Origin: Phycisphaerae bacterium
GTDB taxonomy: Bacteria; Planctomycetota; Phycisphaerae; UBA1845; UTPLA1
Length of the DNA stretch: 64,000 nucleotides
NCBI GenBank assembly: GCA_023150615.1
Contig: JAKLKO010000007.1
Coordinates: 107,016 to 171,015, forward strand
Direction: 5' to 3'
Shown here: piece by piece, positions 31,947 through 40,677 of the stretch
Numbering within the stretch: the stretch's first letter is position 1
Layout of the letters: every line of letters starts with the position of its first letter
Translations under genes and position numbers: made by a program
The notes under the pieces: generated by a model
What the model was told of the DNA's origin: nothing
What the model saw: only the letters and a program-made list of their open reading frames with translations
The model's database searches: none

Positions 31947-34667
31947 ATGAGCGCGGACCGATCTCTCGATCCCTTCTCCGCCATCGCGACGCTGAGCGCC
32001 GCTGCGGGATCATTGCGAATCTGGCGCCTGGACCGTCTCGACGTGCTCGGCCGGATCGATCGACTGCCGTACTCGATCCGCATCCTGCTTGAGAACGCCC
32101 TGCGGAATCTCGATGGATACGTCGTTACGGAGGATCACGTCCGGGCGCTGGCCGGCTGGGACCCGAAGGCCCCTTCCGGAAAGGAGATTCCGTTCCTTCC
32201 GGCGCGCGTCGTCTTGCAGGATTTCACCGGCGTTCCGTGCATGGTCGATCTCGCGGCGATGCGATCGGCCGTGGTGCGGCTCGGCGGCGACGCGAAGCAG
32301 ATCAACCCGCTCGTGCCGGTCGACCTCGTGATCGATCACTCCGTTCAGGTGGATGAGTTCGGAAGGCCTGACGCGCTGGAACTCAACGCCCGCATCGAGT
32401 TTGAGCGGAACCGCGAACGCTACGAGTTCCTCCGCTGGGGTCAGCAGGCGCTGGCCAACGTTCGGATCGTTCCGCCCGCGACCGGCATCGTGCACCAGGT
32501 CAATCTCGAGTACCTCGCGAAGGTCGTGATGGTCCGGCCCGCGTCCGGAGCGACGCCGGCGATGGCCCTGCCCGACACGCTGGTCGGGACGGACAGTCAT
32601 ACGACGATGATCAACGGACTGGGCGTGCTTGGCTGGGGTGTCGGGGGGATCGAGGCCGAGGCAAACATGCTCGGCCAGCCGATCTACATGCTCATTCCCG
32701 AAGTTGTGGGCTTCAAGCTGACCGGGCGTCTTCGCGAGGGCGCAACGGCGACCGACCTCGTGCTGACCGTGACGCAGATGCTGCGGACGAAGGGGGTCGT
32801 CGGGAAGTTTGTCGAGTTTTTCGGCCCGGGTCTGTCGGCCATGTCGCTGCCGGACCGGGCGACGATCGCCAACATGGCGCCCGAGTACGGGGCGACGATG
32901 GGCTTCTTCCCCGTCGATGACGAGACGCTGGCGTACTTGCGTCGCACGGGCCGCGCGAACGACGAGGTCGATCTGGTCGAGCGTTACTGCAAGGAGCAGG
33001 GGCTGTTCCGCACCGCCACGACGCCCGACCCGAGTTTCAATGACACCGTGGAGCTTGATCTCGCGTCGGTCGAGCCATCGCTCGCCGGGCCGAAGCGGCC
33101 GCAGGATCGCGTCTCGCTCGGCGAGGTGAAGGCGAACTTCCGCCGCTCGCTGACCGCGCCGACGTCGGAGCGCGGCTTCGCGCTGGCGCCGGATGCGGTC
33201 TCGCGGACGGTCGAGGTTCGCCGCAACGGCGATCGCGCGACGATCGGCCACGGCGCGGTCGTCATCGCCGCGATCACGAGTTGCACCAACACGAGCAATC
33301 CCTCGGTGATGCTCGCGGCGGGGCTGGTGGCGAAGAAGGCCGTCGAACGCGGACTGAAGGTCAGGCCGTACGTCAAGACGAGTCTCGCGCCCGGGTCGCG
33401 CGTCGTCACCGAGTATCTGAGCGCGTCCGGGCTGACACCGTGGCTCGAGAAGCTCGGCTTTCACACGGTCGGTTACGGCTGCACGACGTGCATCGGCAAC
33501 AGCGGTCCGCTGCCGGACTTCGTCAGCCAGGCGCTCTCGGCGACCGACCTGGTGGTCTCGGCGGTGCTGTCGGGCAATCGCAACTTCGAGGGTCGCGTGC
33601 ATCCGCAGGTGAAGGCGAACTACCTCGCCTCGCCGCCGCTGGTCGTGGCGTACGCGATCGCCGGGACGGTGGATATCGACCTGACGACCGAGCCGATCGG
33701 GACGGATACATCGGGGCGCGCCGTGCTGCTGCGCGAGATCTGGCCCACGACGCAGGAGGTGCAGGCAGCGGCCGAACGGTTCGTGACGCCGGAGATGTTC
33801 CGGGCGAAGTACGCCGACGTGCTGACCGGTAATCCGCAGTGGAACTCGATCAAGGTCGGCACGGGCGACGTGTATTCGTGGGACTCGAAGAGCACTTACA
33901 TCCAGGAGCCGCCGTTCTTTCAAAACCTCGCCCCGCAGCCGCGGCACGTCGAGGAGATCCGCAAGGCCCGCGTGCTGGTCATGGTCGGCGATTCGGTGAC
34001 GACGGATCACATCTCGCCGGCGGGGTCGATCAAACCCGACAGTCCGGCCGGTCGGTACCTTCAGGAACATGGCGTGCGCCCGGCGGACTTCAACAGCTAC
34101 GGGGCGCGGCGCGGCAACGATCGCGTGATGACCCGCGGCACGTTCGCGAACATTCGACTGCGCAACCTGCTCGCGCCGGGGACAGAGGGCGGCGTGACGC
34201 TGCACCTGCCCGACGGCGCGCCGATGCCGATCTACGACGCGGCGATGAAATACCAGGCGGAGAACGTGCCGCTCATCATCCTTGCCGGGGCAGAGTACGG
34301 CACGGGGTCGTCGCGTGACTGGGCCGCGAAGGGCACGATGCTGCTGGGCGTGCGGGCCGTGATCGCCGTCAGCTTCGAGCGCATTCATCGAAGCAACCTC
34401 GTGGGCATGGGCGTCCTGCCGCTTGAATTCCAACCGGGCAAGACGCGCGAGTCGATCGGCCTGACGGGCCAGGAGACCTTTGACATCCTCGGACTGTCGG
34501 ACGATCTGCGGCCCGGCCAGCTTCTGCGCGTGGTCGCGAAGGACGTGCTCGGCCGGCGGAAGGAGTTCTCGGTACACTGCCGCATCGATACGCCGATCGA
34601 GGTCGAGTACTACCGGCACGGCGGGATTCTCCCGATGGTGCTGCGGCAGTTGATGCGCAAGGACTGA
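31947..34667 (+). CDS. acnA: aconitate hydratase A
   Basis: TCA-cycle enzyme interconverting citrate and isocitrate through a [4Fe-4S] cluster. The 906 residues match the AcnA/IRP1 length. The cluster Cys residues are in [11 protein letters not shown] and [11 protein letters not shown]. Other family segments are [56 protein letters not shown] and the swivel-domain [15 protein letters not shown]. All catalytic motifs appear intact. GTAAGGAACG before the ATG at 31947 contains a fair ribosome binding site. It is flanked by an amidohydrolase and moaC and seems to be its own unit. Confidence 0.98.
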   Translation: MSADRSLDPFSAIATLSAAAGSLRIWRLDRLDVLGRIDRLPYSIRILLENALRNLDGYVVTEDHVRALAGWDPKAPSGKEIPFLPARVVLQDFTGVPCMVDLAAMRSAVVRLGGDAKQINPLVPVDLVIDHSVQVDEFGRPDALELNARIEFERNRERYEFLRWGQQALANVRIVPPATGIVHQVNLEYLAKVVMVRPASGATPAMALPDTLVGTDSHTTMINGLGVLGWGVGGIEAEANMLGQPIYMLIPEVVGFKLTGRLREGATATDLVLTVTQMLRTKGVVGKFVEFFGPGLSAMSLPDRATIANMAPEYGATMGFFPVDDETLAYLRRTGRANDEVDLVERYCKEQGLFRTATTPDPSFNDTVELDLASVEPSLAGPKRPQDRVSLGEVKANFRRSLTAPTSERGFALAPDAVSRTVEVRRNGDRATIGHGAVVIAAITSCTNTSNPSVMLAAGLVAKKAVERGLKVRPYVKTSLAPGSRVVTEYLSASGLTPWLEKLGFHTVGYGCTTCIGNSGPLPDFVSQALSATDLVVSAVLSGNRNFEGRVHPQVKANYLASPPLVVAYAIAGTVDIDLTTEPIGTDTSGRAVLLREIWPTTQEVQAAAERFVTPEMFRAKYADVLTGNPQWNSIKVGTGDVYSWDSKSTYIQEPPFFQNLAPQPRHVEEIRKARVLVMVGDSVTTDHISPAGSIKPDSPAGRYLQEHGVRPADFNSYGARRGNDRVMTRGTFANIRLRNLLAPGTEGGVTLHLPDGAPMPIYDAAMKYQAENVPLIILAGAEYGTGSSRDWAAKGTMLLGVRAVIAVSFERIHRSNLVGMGVLPLEFQPGKTRESIGLTGQETFDILGLSDDLRPGQLLRVVAKDVLGRRKEFSVHCRIDTPIEVEYYRHGGILPMVLRQLMRKD

Positions 34668-34722
34668 GCATCGGGAGTCGGCGCGGACCTCGCGGGAATC
34701 GGCAACGGGCGCGGCGTGTTTC

Positions 34723-35238
34723 ATGGGCAAGTCGCGGGCAAGCCGACGCGGACGATCGGTCCGCCTGACGCACGTGGATTCGCGCGGTCGCGCGCGCATG
34801 GTGGACGTCGGTGAGAAGCCCCTGACACGACGCCGCGCGGTGGCCTGCGCTTCCATCGCGATGCAGCCGGGGACTTTGCGGGCGATCACGCGTGGCTCGA
34901 TCGGAAAAGGTGACGTGCTGGCGGTGGCGCGGGTGGCCGGGGTGCAGGCGGCGAAGCGCGCGGCCGAACTGATCCCGCTCTGTCATCCGCTGCCGCTCGA
35001 CGTTGTATCGGTGGAGTTCGACGTGCGTCAACCGCGGACGATCGTCGTTCGGGCCACCGCCGAGGTCTCGGCCCGCACCGGCGTGGAAATGGAGGCACTG
35101 ACTGCGGCCGCGATCGCCGCGCTGACGATCTACGACATGTGCAAGGCCGTCGATCGGGGTATGACGATCGGGCCGATCCGGCTCGAGGAGAAGTCGGGCG
35201 GTCGCAGCGGTGTGTGGCGTCGGCCGGGACGTAAATGA
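34723..35238 (+). CDS. moaC: cyclic pyranopterin monophosphate synthase
   Basis: Enzyme of the first stage of molybdenum-cofactor synthesis, acting with MoaA. The 171-residue protein has the MoaC segments RLTHVDSRGRARMVDVGEK, AAELIPLCHPLPL, RTGVEMEALTAAAIAALTIY and DMCKAVDRGM, then EKSGG. No other molybdopterin gene lies nearby, so it is an orphan here. The ATG at 34723 gives a 14-residue basic extension before the core. The gene has normal composition. Confidence 0.95.
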   Translation: MGKSRASRRGRSVRLTHVDSRGRARMVDVGEKPLTRRRAVACASIAMQPGTLRAITRGSIGKGDVLAVARVAGVQAAKRAAELIPLCHPLPLDVVSVEFDVRQPRTIVVRATAEVSARTGVEMEALTAAAIAALTIYDMCKAVDRGMTIGPIRLEEKSGGRSGVWRRPGRK

Positions 35239-35295
35239 GCGCTCATCGGCGTTGCCCGGCGCAGTGCCGCGTCGCGTCGTGCGGGAGCAGGTGAG

Positions 35296-35427
35296 ATGGG
35301 CCCGTTCGGATCGTCGGATGCGTTCTATTTCTTACTGAGTCTTATCTTCGAACTGCTCCGTCCGTTATTGAATCAGATCCTCGTGCTGCTGTCGGACGCG
35401 CTCGGCGGCGGCGAGTTCATGCTCTGA
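35296..35427 (+). CDS. 43-residue hydrophobic peptide
   Basis: The frame reads MGPFGSSDAFYFLLSLIFEL, then LRPLLNQILVLLSDALGGGE and FML. The centre is one hydrophobic helix of about 25 residues with a single Glu and Arg. GGAGCAGGTGAG just upstream provides a plausible ribosome binding site for the ATG at 35296. No family is recognised. It resembles in size and style the peptide at 8706-8852, though the sequences do not clearly align. It could be a small membrane protein associated with a larger complex. Confidence 0.45.
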   Translation: MGPFGSSDAFYFLLSLIFELLRPLLNQILVLLSDALGGGEFML

Positions 35428-35451
35428 CGCACGCCCCTCGGGCGCGATTGT

Positions 35452-35468
35452 TTTCAAAACTTTTGAAA
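35452..35468. promoter_or_regulatory. AT-rich 17-bp palindrome, operator candidate
   Basis: TTTCAAAA-c-TTTTGAAA is a perfect palindrome with one central base, about 38 bp upstream of the -10 box of the polyprenyl synthase gene. A one-base centre cannot form a normal hairpin loop, so protein binding is likelier than termination. Confidence 0.35.
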
Positions 35469-35505
35469 CTTCCGGCGCGCGACTGGTGAACGCCTCTTGC
35501 GTACG

Positions 35506-35511
35506 TACAAT
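35506..35511 (+). promoter_or_regulatory. -10 element TACAAT of the polyprenyl synthase gene
   Basis: TACAAT in GTACGTACAATGTG lies 26 bases before the ATG at 35538. Confidence 0.5.
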
Positions 35512-35537
35512 GTGCCGCTGACTCCGGTGAGGTCTGA

Positions 35538-36512
35538 ATGCACGCCGTCCTTTCCGCACTGGCCGACCCCATCGCCGACGACATGCGCGAGGTCGTGCAC
35601 GTCTTCGAGGACGAGCTGCGCAGCGATCAGCCGTTCGTCGGCGAGCTGTGCGCCCGCATCGCCCGTTATCGTGGCAAGATGCTCCGTCCGACGCTGCTGC
35701 TGCTGACCGGCCGGGCCTGCGGCCGCGTGACGCGCGAGCATCACGTTCTCGGGGCGGTTGTCGAGATGGTCCACATGGCGACGCTCGTGCACGACGACGT
35801 GCTCGACGAGGCCGACATCCGCCGCGGCGGACCGACGATCAACCGCCTGCACGGAAACGAGGCGGCCGTGCTGCTGGGCGACTATCTCATCTCGCACGCG
35901 TACCACCTCTGCAGCAGCCTCGATTCGCAGATCGCCGCGCGGCGGATCGCGGAGACCACGAACACCGTTTGCGAAGGCGAACTCATGCAGGTTTCGCAGC
36001 GCGGCAACTGGTCGCTTCGCGAGGACGAGTATTTCGAGATCATCCGACGCAAGACGGCCGTGCTGACCTCGGTCTGCTGCGAGTTGGGCGCGCGGTTCGC
36101 CGACGCCGATGAGGAGACGGCTCAGCACGCCGCGGCGTACGGGCATGATCTCGGCATGGCGTTTCAGATCATCGACGACGTGCTCGATCTCACGTCGACC
36201 GAGGAGGAAGCGGGCAAATCGCTGGGCCGCGACGCGGCCCTCGGGAAGCTCACGCTCCCGCTCATTCACGCCCTGCGATCGTCCGGCGAGGACCGCCGCG
36301 CGCGGTTGATCGAATCGCTGACGAGCGGCGACGGCAACGGTCGCGGCACTCGACTGTATCCGGTCGAGCTCTCGGCGAGCATCGAACATGCATCGTCCGT
36401 CGCGCGTTCGTACGTGCAGTCCGCCATCGAGCACCTGTCGGACTGGCCGCCGAGCGAAGCGCGGGATGCGCTCACCGCCGCGGCCGAGTTCGTCGTTCAT
36501 CGCCGTGCCTGA
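35538..36512 (+). CDS. polyprenyl diphosphate synthase
   Basis: Trans-prenyltransferase of 324 residues that extends allylic diphosphates with isopentenyl diphosphate, for quinone side chains or similar lipids. The first Asp-rich motif is HDDVLDEAD (Asp86-Asp90), followed by RRGGPTINRLHGNEAAVLLG. The second is FQIIDDVLDLTSTEEEAGKS, then GRDAALGKLTLPLIHAL. The residues before the first motif (MVHMATLVHDDVLD) have small side chains, which suggests a long-chain product such as octaprenyl diphosphate, but product length is not certain. It has its own promoter with an upstream palindrome. Confidence 0.93.
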   Translation: MHAVLSALADPIADDMREVVHVFEDELRSDQPFVGELCARIARYRGKMLRPTLLLLTGRACGRVTREHHVLGAVVEMVHMATLVHDDVLDEADIRRGGPTINRLHGNEAAVLLGDYLISHAYHLCSSLDSQIAARRIAETTNTVCEGELMQVSQRGNWSLREDEYFEIIRRKTAVLTSVCCELGARFADADEETAQHAAAYGHDLGMAFQIIDDVLDLTSTEEEAGKSLGRDAALGKLTLPLIHALRSSGEDRRARLIESLTSGDGNGRGTRLYPVELSASIEHASSVARSYVQSAIEHLSDWPPSEARDALTAAAEFVVHRRA

Positions 36513-36525
36513 TCCGGTCGGCCTC

Positions 36526-36580
36526 GCCGCACACTTCCGATTGCGTATTGCGAAGTTCGCCGCGCGGCCGCACACTTCCG
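36526..36580. repeat. 14-base direct repeat upstream of the threonine dehydrogenase gene
   Basis: GCCGCACACTTCCG occurs at 36526-36539 and 36567-36580, 41 bp start to start (about four helical turns). The second copy ends 30 bp before the start codon at 36611. Confidence 0.5.
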
Positions 36581-36610
36581 GTGGATGAACCGTCGTGAGG
36601 GGACCGCCGC

Positions 36611-37636
36611 ATGCGAAAGCCCGTCGTACTGATCACCGGCGCGAACGGCGAGATCGGCCACGGCCTGATCGCCCATCTGGCCCGCGTGCCGGACGTCAAC
36701 GTCGTCGCGCTCGATCTCAAGCCGCTGGATGAGCGTTTGCGGCCGAGCTGCGCGGCGGCGCTGGTGGGCGACATCCTCGATGCGAACCTGCTCCAGCGGC
36801 TCATCAGCGAGTACGAGGTCCACGCGATCTACCACCTGGCGGCGTTGCTCAGCACGCGCAGCGAATACACGCCCGACACGGCCCATCGCGTCAACGTCGA
36901 GGGCACGATCAACCTGCTCCGCCTCGCGCACGAACAGGCCCGCTGGCACGGAAACCCCGTCAAGTTCCTGTTCCCCAGCTCGGTTGCCGTGTATGGACTG
37001 CCGAGCGCCGAGACGAAGGTGAAATCCGGCCGCGTCCGCGAGAGCGAGTTCAACTTCCCGACGACGATGTACGGTTGCAACAAGCTCTATTGCGAGCATC
37101 TCGGCCGGTACTTCACGCGGCACTACCGCCAGCTTGCGGCGGAGCGATCGGCGAGCGGTGTCGACTTCCGCGCGATTCGGTTTCCCGGCCTGATCAGCGC
37201 GGTCACGGTGCCGGCAGGCGGCACGAGCGATTACGCCCCGGAGATGATCCACGCCGGGGCGCAGGGCCAGCCGTACTCCTGCTTCGTCGCGGAACAGGCC
37301 CGCCTGCCGTTCATGGCGATGCCGGACGGGATCAAGGCGCTCGTCTCGCTCGCGTCCGCGCCGACCGGGTCGCTGGCGCAGTGCGTCTACAATGTCGGTT
37401 CGTTTTCGCTGAGCGCGGCGGAGATCCGCGATCGAGTTGTAAAGGCGTTTCCGGGGGCGAAGATCCGCTTCGAGGTCGATCCGCCGCGCGCGGCGATCGT
37501 GGATACCTGGCCCGCCGACGTCGATGACTCCGCGGCGCGACGGGAGTGGAACTGGCGGCCGGACTACGACGCCGACCGCGCGTTCAACGAGTACCTGATC
37601 CCGACCATCTCCGACTACTACCGTCGGCGGGCGTAG
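36611..37636 (+). CDS. L-threonine 3-dehydrogenase, SDR type
   Basis: NAD-dependent enzyme of the epimerase/dehydratase superfamily that oxidises threonine to 2-amino-3-ketobutyrate. The cofactor loop is ITGANGEIG (about residues 8-16), then HLAALLSTRSEYTPDTAHRV. Active-site residues are in FLFPSSVAVYGLP and TTMYGCNKLYCEHLGRYF (Tyr-xxx-Lys). The segments RFPGLISAVTVPAGGTSDYA and LPFMAMPDGIKALVSLA are specific for the SDR-type threonine dehydrogenase rather than sugar epimerases. The length of 341 residues fits. A 14-base direct repeat lies just upstream. No kbl partner is in the window. Confidence 0.88.
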   Translation: MRKPVVLITGANGEIGHGLIAHLARVPDVNVVALDLKPLDERLRPSCAAALVGDILDANLLQRLISEYEVHAIYHLAALLSTRSEYTPDTAHRVNVEGTINLLRLAHEQARWHGNPVKFLFPSSVAVYGLPSAETKVKSGRVRESEFNFPTTMYGCNKLYCEHLGRYFTRHYRQLAAERSASGVDFRAIRFPGLISAVTVPAGGTSDYAPEMIHAGAQGQPYSCFVAEQARLPFMAMPDGIKALVSLASAPTGSLAQCVYNVGSFSLSAAEIRDRVVKAFPGAKIRFEVDPPRAAIVDTWPADVDDSAARREWNWRPDYDADRAFNEYLIPTISDYYRRRA

Positions 37637-37642
37637 CGCCGG

Positions 37643-39145
37643 TCAGGGCGCGAGCAGCGCGTCGACGAATGGTTGCAGATCGAGGGCGTCGTTCGCGCTA
37701 TCGGAGGTCATGTCCGAGCGGCTCATCGCGCCCGGATCGGTGTTCGTGCCGATCAACACGTCGACAAAGCACGGTACGTCCAGTTCGTCGAGCGCCCCGT
37801 CGTTGTTGCAATCGCCGGGATTCCCCGGACATGGCACGACGAGGTTGCAGAATGTCAACTGGTCGAGGAAGGGCAGGATCGTTTCGCTGATCGTCCGCGC
37901 GTGCAGCTCCATCCGGACATTCGCGAGGCCGCCCGGGCAGAGGTGACAGTAGCTCATGATCGTGCCGTTCGGCGTGACGCTGCAATCGCCGCCGGCGCAG
38001 TTGTCGACGGGCGGCGACATCGAATGCGTGTGCGGCGCGCCGAAGTTGTGCCCCAGTTCGTGCGCCGTCACCATCAGGTCCCAGTTCTGTATGCTGTTGT
38101 TCTCGATCGGGTATGGGAAGAATCCGTTCAGGTTGGCCGACAGGCCGTAGTCGTACTCGGGGTAGCACAGCCCGGTGACGTAGGCGACGCCGCCGCCCAG
38201 CGCCCGGCCGGACAGGAAGTGCGCCGCGCTTCGCGCGACGGCCGTCATGTTGAGGTTCCAGTAGTCCTGGAACTCGAAGAGCTGGTTCGTGGTGCCGGAC
38301 TGCGTCCACGGGTCGTCGGCGCTGGTCCAGAGGCGCAGAAACGTGACGGAGAGTGTCGTATTGATGTCGCGCTCGTAGATTTCCGAGACCGCGCCGATGA
38401 GCGCGCCGACGTACGCCGTCGCGGCCGAGGTGTCGCCGCCGAAGACGTTGGCGGTGTATTCGTAGTCCGTCTCGACGGCGATCTCGGCGTGCCGGCAGGG
38501 CGGTGCATCGCGCGCGGCGGCCGATGCGCGAATCGCGTCGGCAACGGGTGGGCGTTGCGGCGGTACCGCGACCGGTCCGCCGATCGCCTCAGCGTCGCAG
38601 CGCCAGTCAACGAGTTCGATTGCCCCGGCGGGGAGCCGCGTCGCGTCGTAGAGCAACGTCGCCCGGCCCGCGTTCGCCGGACCGCTTGACAGGACGTGCA
38701 GTCGTCCGTCGAGTTCGATCCACCCGTTCGAGCCGTGTGGTGAGAGCGCAAGATAGACCCGCGCGGCGGGGTCACCCGCGACGTGGCCGCGGAGCAGGAC
38801 GAGGTCGGGCCGCGGCAGCGGTTGCTCGATGCCGTCGATCATCGTGATGATTCGCGAATCCGGCGCGAAGACGTCGAATCGTCGAACCTCGAGCGTAACA
38901 GCGGTCTCGGCCGCGATCGGCACGTCGGCGAGCGTGATGCGCTCGGCGGACTTCAGTTCATCGTAGCGCCCGGGATTCAGCGCGACGCGGACGCCGAATT
39001 CGCCGGACAGCGCCGGCTCAATCGCCCAGAGTGACGCAACTCGGACGTGAGGAACTCGTTCGTTCGCGGTGGCGTCGGCCGCGGCCATCGACCCAGCGAC
39101 GACGCCGATCAGGGCGCGCAAGGTCATCGATCGGATCGGGATCAT
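37643..39145 (-). CDS. exported reprolysin-like (M12B-type) zinc metalloprotease with dockerin-like tail
   Basis: A 500-residue secreted protease. After a signal peptide (MIPIRSMTLRALIGVVAGSM) and a propeptide-like part to about 215, the catalytic domain holds HELGHNFGAPH (His362, Glu363, His366, His372) and a Met-turn TIMSYCH near 397. The C-terminal 55 residues contain GDCNNDGALDELDVPCFVDV and a second copy SDSANDALDLQPFVDALL. This is the calcium-binding, dockerin-like tail frequent on planctomycete exported proteins. AAAGGTG before the ATG at 39145 supports the start, and a TATACT -10 box lies at 39220-39215. It is convergent with the threonine dehydrogenase gene, 6 bp apart. Confidence 0.9.
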   Translation of the reverse strand: MIPIRSMTLRALIGVVAGSMAAADATANERVPHVRVASLWAIEPALSGEFGVRVALNPGRYDELKSAERITLADVPIAAETAVTLEVRRFDVFAPDSRIITMIDGIEQPLPRPDLVLLRGHVAGDPAARVYLALSPHGSNGWIELDGRLHVLSSGPANAGRATLLYDATRLPAGAIELVDWRCDAEAIGGPVAVPPQRPPVADAIRASAAARDAPPCRHAEIAVETDYEYTANVFGGDTSAATAYVGALIGAVSEIYERDINTTLSVTFLRLWTSADDPWTQSGTTNQLFEFQDYWNLNMTAVARSAAHFLSGRALGGGVAYVTGLCYPEYDYGLSANLNGFFPYPIENNSIQNWDLMVTAHELGHNFGAPHTHSMSPPVDNCAGGDCSVTPNGTIMSYCHLCPGGLANVRMELHARTISETILPFLDQLTFCNLVVPCPGNPGDCNNDGALDELDVPCFVDVLIGTNTDPGAMSRSDMTSDSANDALDLQPFVDALLAP

Positions 39146-39214
39146 GGAGGCACCTTTCTGCCGGCTCGCCGAGTTGAATTCACCCGCCGGAGGCTCGCGA
39201 CGTTCCACCCCCCA

Positions 39215-39220
39215 AGTATA
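39215..39220 (-). promoter_or_regulatory. -10 element TATACT of the metalloprotease gene
   Basis: TATACT on the minus strand lies 69 bases before the start codon at 39145. Confidence 0.45.
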
Positions 39221-39334
39221 TCGAATCGGCGAGTGACGAAACAAGGCACCGCGCTTCATCGCATCGTGTGCGACGGCCGAGTACCATCCCACCGGCCGGA
39301 AACCCCGCGTTTCTCGTATCGGCGGCGCGACCTA

Positions 39335-40594
39335 ATGCTCTCCTCCTATCTTACTCTCCCGCGGACCGTGCACCTGCTGTGCCTCGGCACGTTCATCAAC
39401 CGCGCTGCGACATTCGTCGTGCTCTTCCTCACGCCGTACCTCACCGCCGAACTCGGCTTTAGCGTGCAGCTCGCAACGCTCACCATGGGCATGGTCGGCC
39501 TTGGCTCGGTCATCGGCAATCTGCTCGGCGGCCAGCTCGCCGACACGATCGGGCGAAAACCCGTCATGGTCGCGGCGACGTTCGGCGTGGCGGCTGGTCT
39601 CTTCGGCTTCGGCGCGATGCGAACGCCGTGGACGATCCTTCCGGCCGTCTTCGTCTTGTTCTCGATCGGCGAGATGTACCGGCCCGCCGCGCACGCCATG
39701 ATCGCCGACGTCGTGCGGCCGGACGCGCGTCCGCGGGCGTACGGACTCATGTACGTGGCGATCAACCTCGGCTTCAGCGTGGCGCCGATGCTCGGCGGTG
39801 TGCTGGCGGAGCGCTCGTTCTGGCTGCTGTTCATCGCCGACGGGCTGACGTCCGCCGCTTTCGGTTGTCTGGTGCTGCTTTTCATCCCCGAATCGAAGCT
39901 GCGCACCCGCCCGGTAAGTCCGGTCGTTGACGCGTCCGCTGCCGATGGGCCGAGTTCCGGCGCGAGGAATGAGGTCCGCGAACCGCACGTGCCGGCGTGG
40001 ATCGCGGTGCGGCTCATGGCCCGCGATCACTGTCTCGTCGCGTTCTGCGCCGCAACGCTGATGCTCGCGATGGTCATCATGCAGGGTGCGGCCACCCTGC
40101 CGCTCTACCTGCGGCAACAGGGTTTCAGCCTGGCCGAGTTCGGCCGCATCATCGCGGTGAACGGCATCATGGTCGTGCTGTTTCAGTTGCCAGCGACGGC
40201 GCTGTTCTCGCGTTTCGACCGCGGCCGGGTCATCACCGTCGCGGCGGTGATGTACGCGATCGGCTTCGGTCTGACGGGAGCAGCGCGGAGCGGGCCGGAG
40301 TTCGTCGGGACGGTCGTGCTCTGGACGATCGGCGAACTGATGCAGGCCCCGCTCGTGCCATCGATCGTGACGCAGCTCGCGCCGCGGCGATTGCGGGCGC
40401 GCTACTTCGGCGCGATCTCGATGTGCTACGCCGGCGCGAACATGATCGGCGCGCCGCTCGGCGGGTGGGTCTTCGCGCAGCACGGCGGGCGATGTGTCTG
40501 GCTGGCGACGGCGGGCCTGGCGCTCGTGGCGTCGCTGCTCTACGCCTACGTCGGGCGGCAGTTATCGCTCATACGTCGCGCGACCCACGCCTAG
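39335..40594 (+). CDS. MFS transporter
   Basis: A 419-residue major-facilitator transporter with about 12 membrane helices. The loop 2-3 signature appears as GGQLADTIGRKPVMV, and the related YLRQQGFSLAEFGRIIAVNG and SRFDRGRVITVAAVMYAI parts mark the second half. The central loop of about 50 residues (IPESKLRTRPVSPVVDASAA) separates the halves. It looks like a drug or small-molecule exporter of the MdtH/YfcJ kind, but the substrate is unknown. The start at 39335 gives a short N-terminus before helix 1; frames further upstream read through the protease promoter and are unlikely. Confidence 0.9.
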   Translation: MLSSYLTLPRTVHLLCLGTFINRAATFVVLFLTPYLTAELGFSVQLATLTMGMVGLGSVIGNLLGGQLADTIGRKPVMVAATFGVAAGLFGFGAMRTPWTILPAVFVLFSIGEMYRPAAHAMIADVVRPDARPRAYGLMYVAINLGFSVAPMLGGVLAERSFWLLFIADGLTSAAFGCLVLLFIPESKLRTRPVSPVVDASAADGPSSGARNEVREPHVPAWIAVRLMARDHCLVAFCAATLMLAMVIMQGAATLPLYLRQQGFSLAEFGRIIAVNGIMVVLFQLPATALFSRFDRGRVITVAAVMYAIGFGLTGAARSGPEFVGTVVLWTIGELMQAPLVPSIVTQLAPRRLRARYFGAISMCYAGANMIGAPLGGWVFAQHGGRCVWLATAGLALVASLLYAYVGRQLSLIRRATHA

Positions 40595-40638
40595 CCGCAC
40601 GCCGGCCGCCGCGCTTGCCGCAAGCGCCTGAGTGGCCA

Positions 40639-40644
40639 TAAGAT
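40639..40644 (+). promoter_or_regulatory. -10 element TAAGAT
   Basis: TAAGAT in CATAAGATGTC lies 33 bases before the GTG start at 40678. Confidence 0.35.
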
Positions 40645-40677
40645 GTCAGGAGCCTCCCGGAACTTGAGAGTCGTTCA

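Noticed and set aside
32010-34889. A 959-codon open frame on the minus strand opposite aconitase
   Set aside because: It is Arg/His/Asp-rich, has no domain, and mirrors the full acnA gene; long antisense frames are expected at this GC content.
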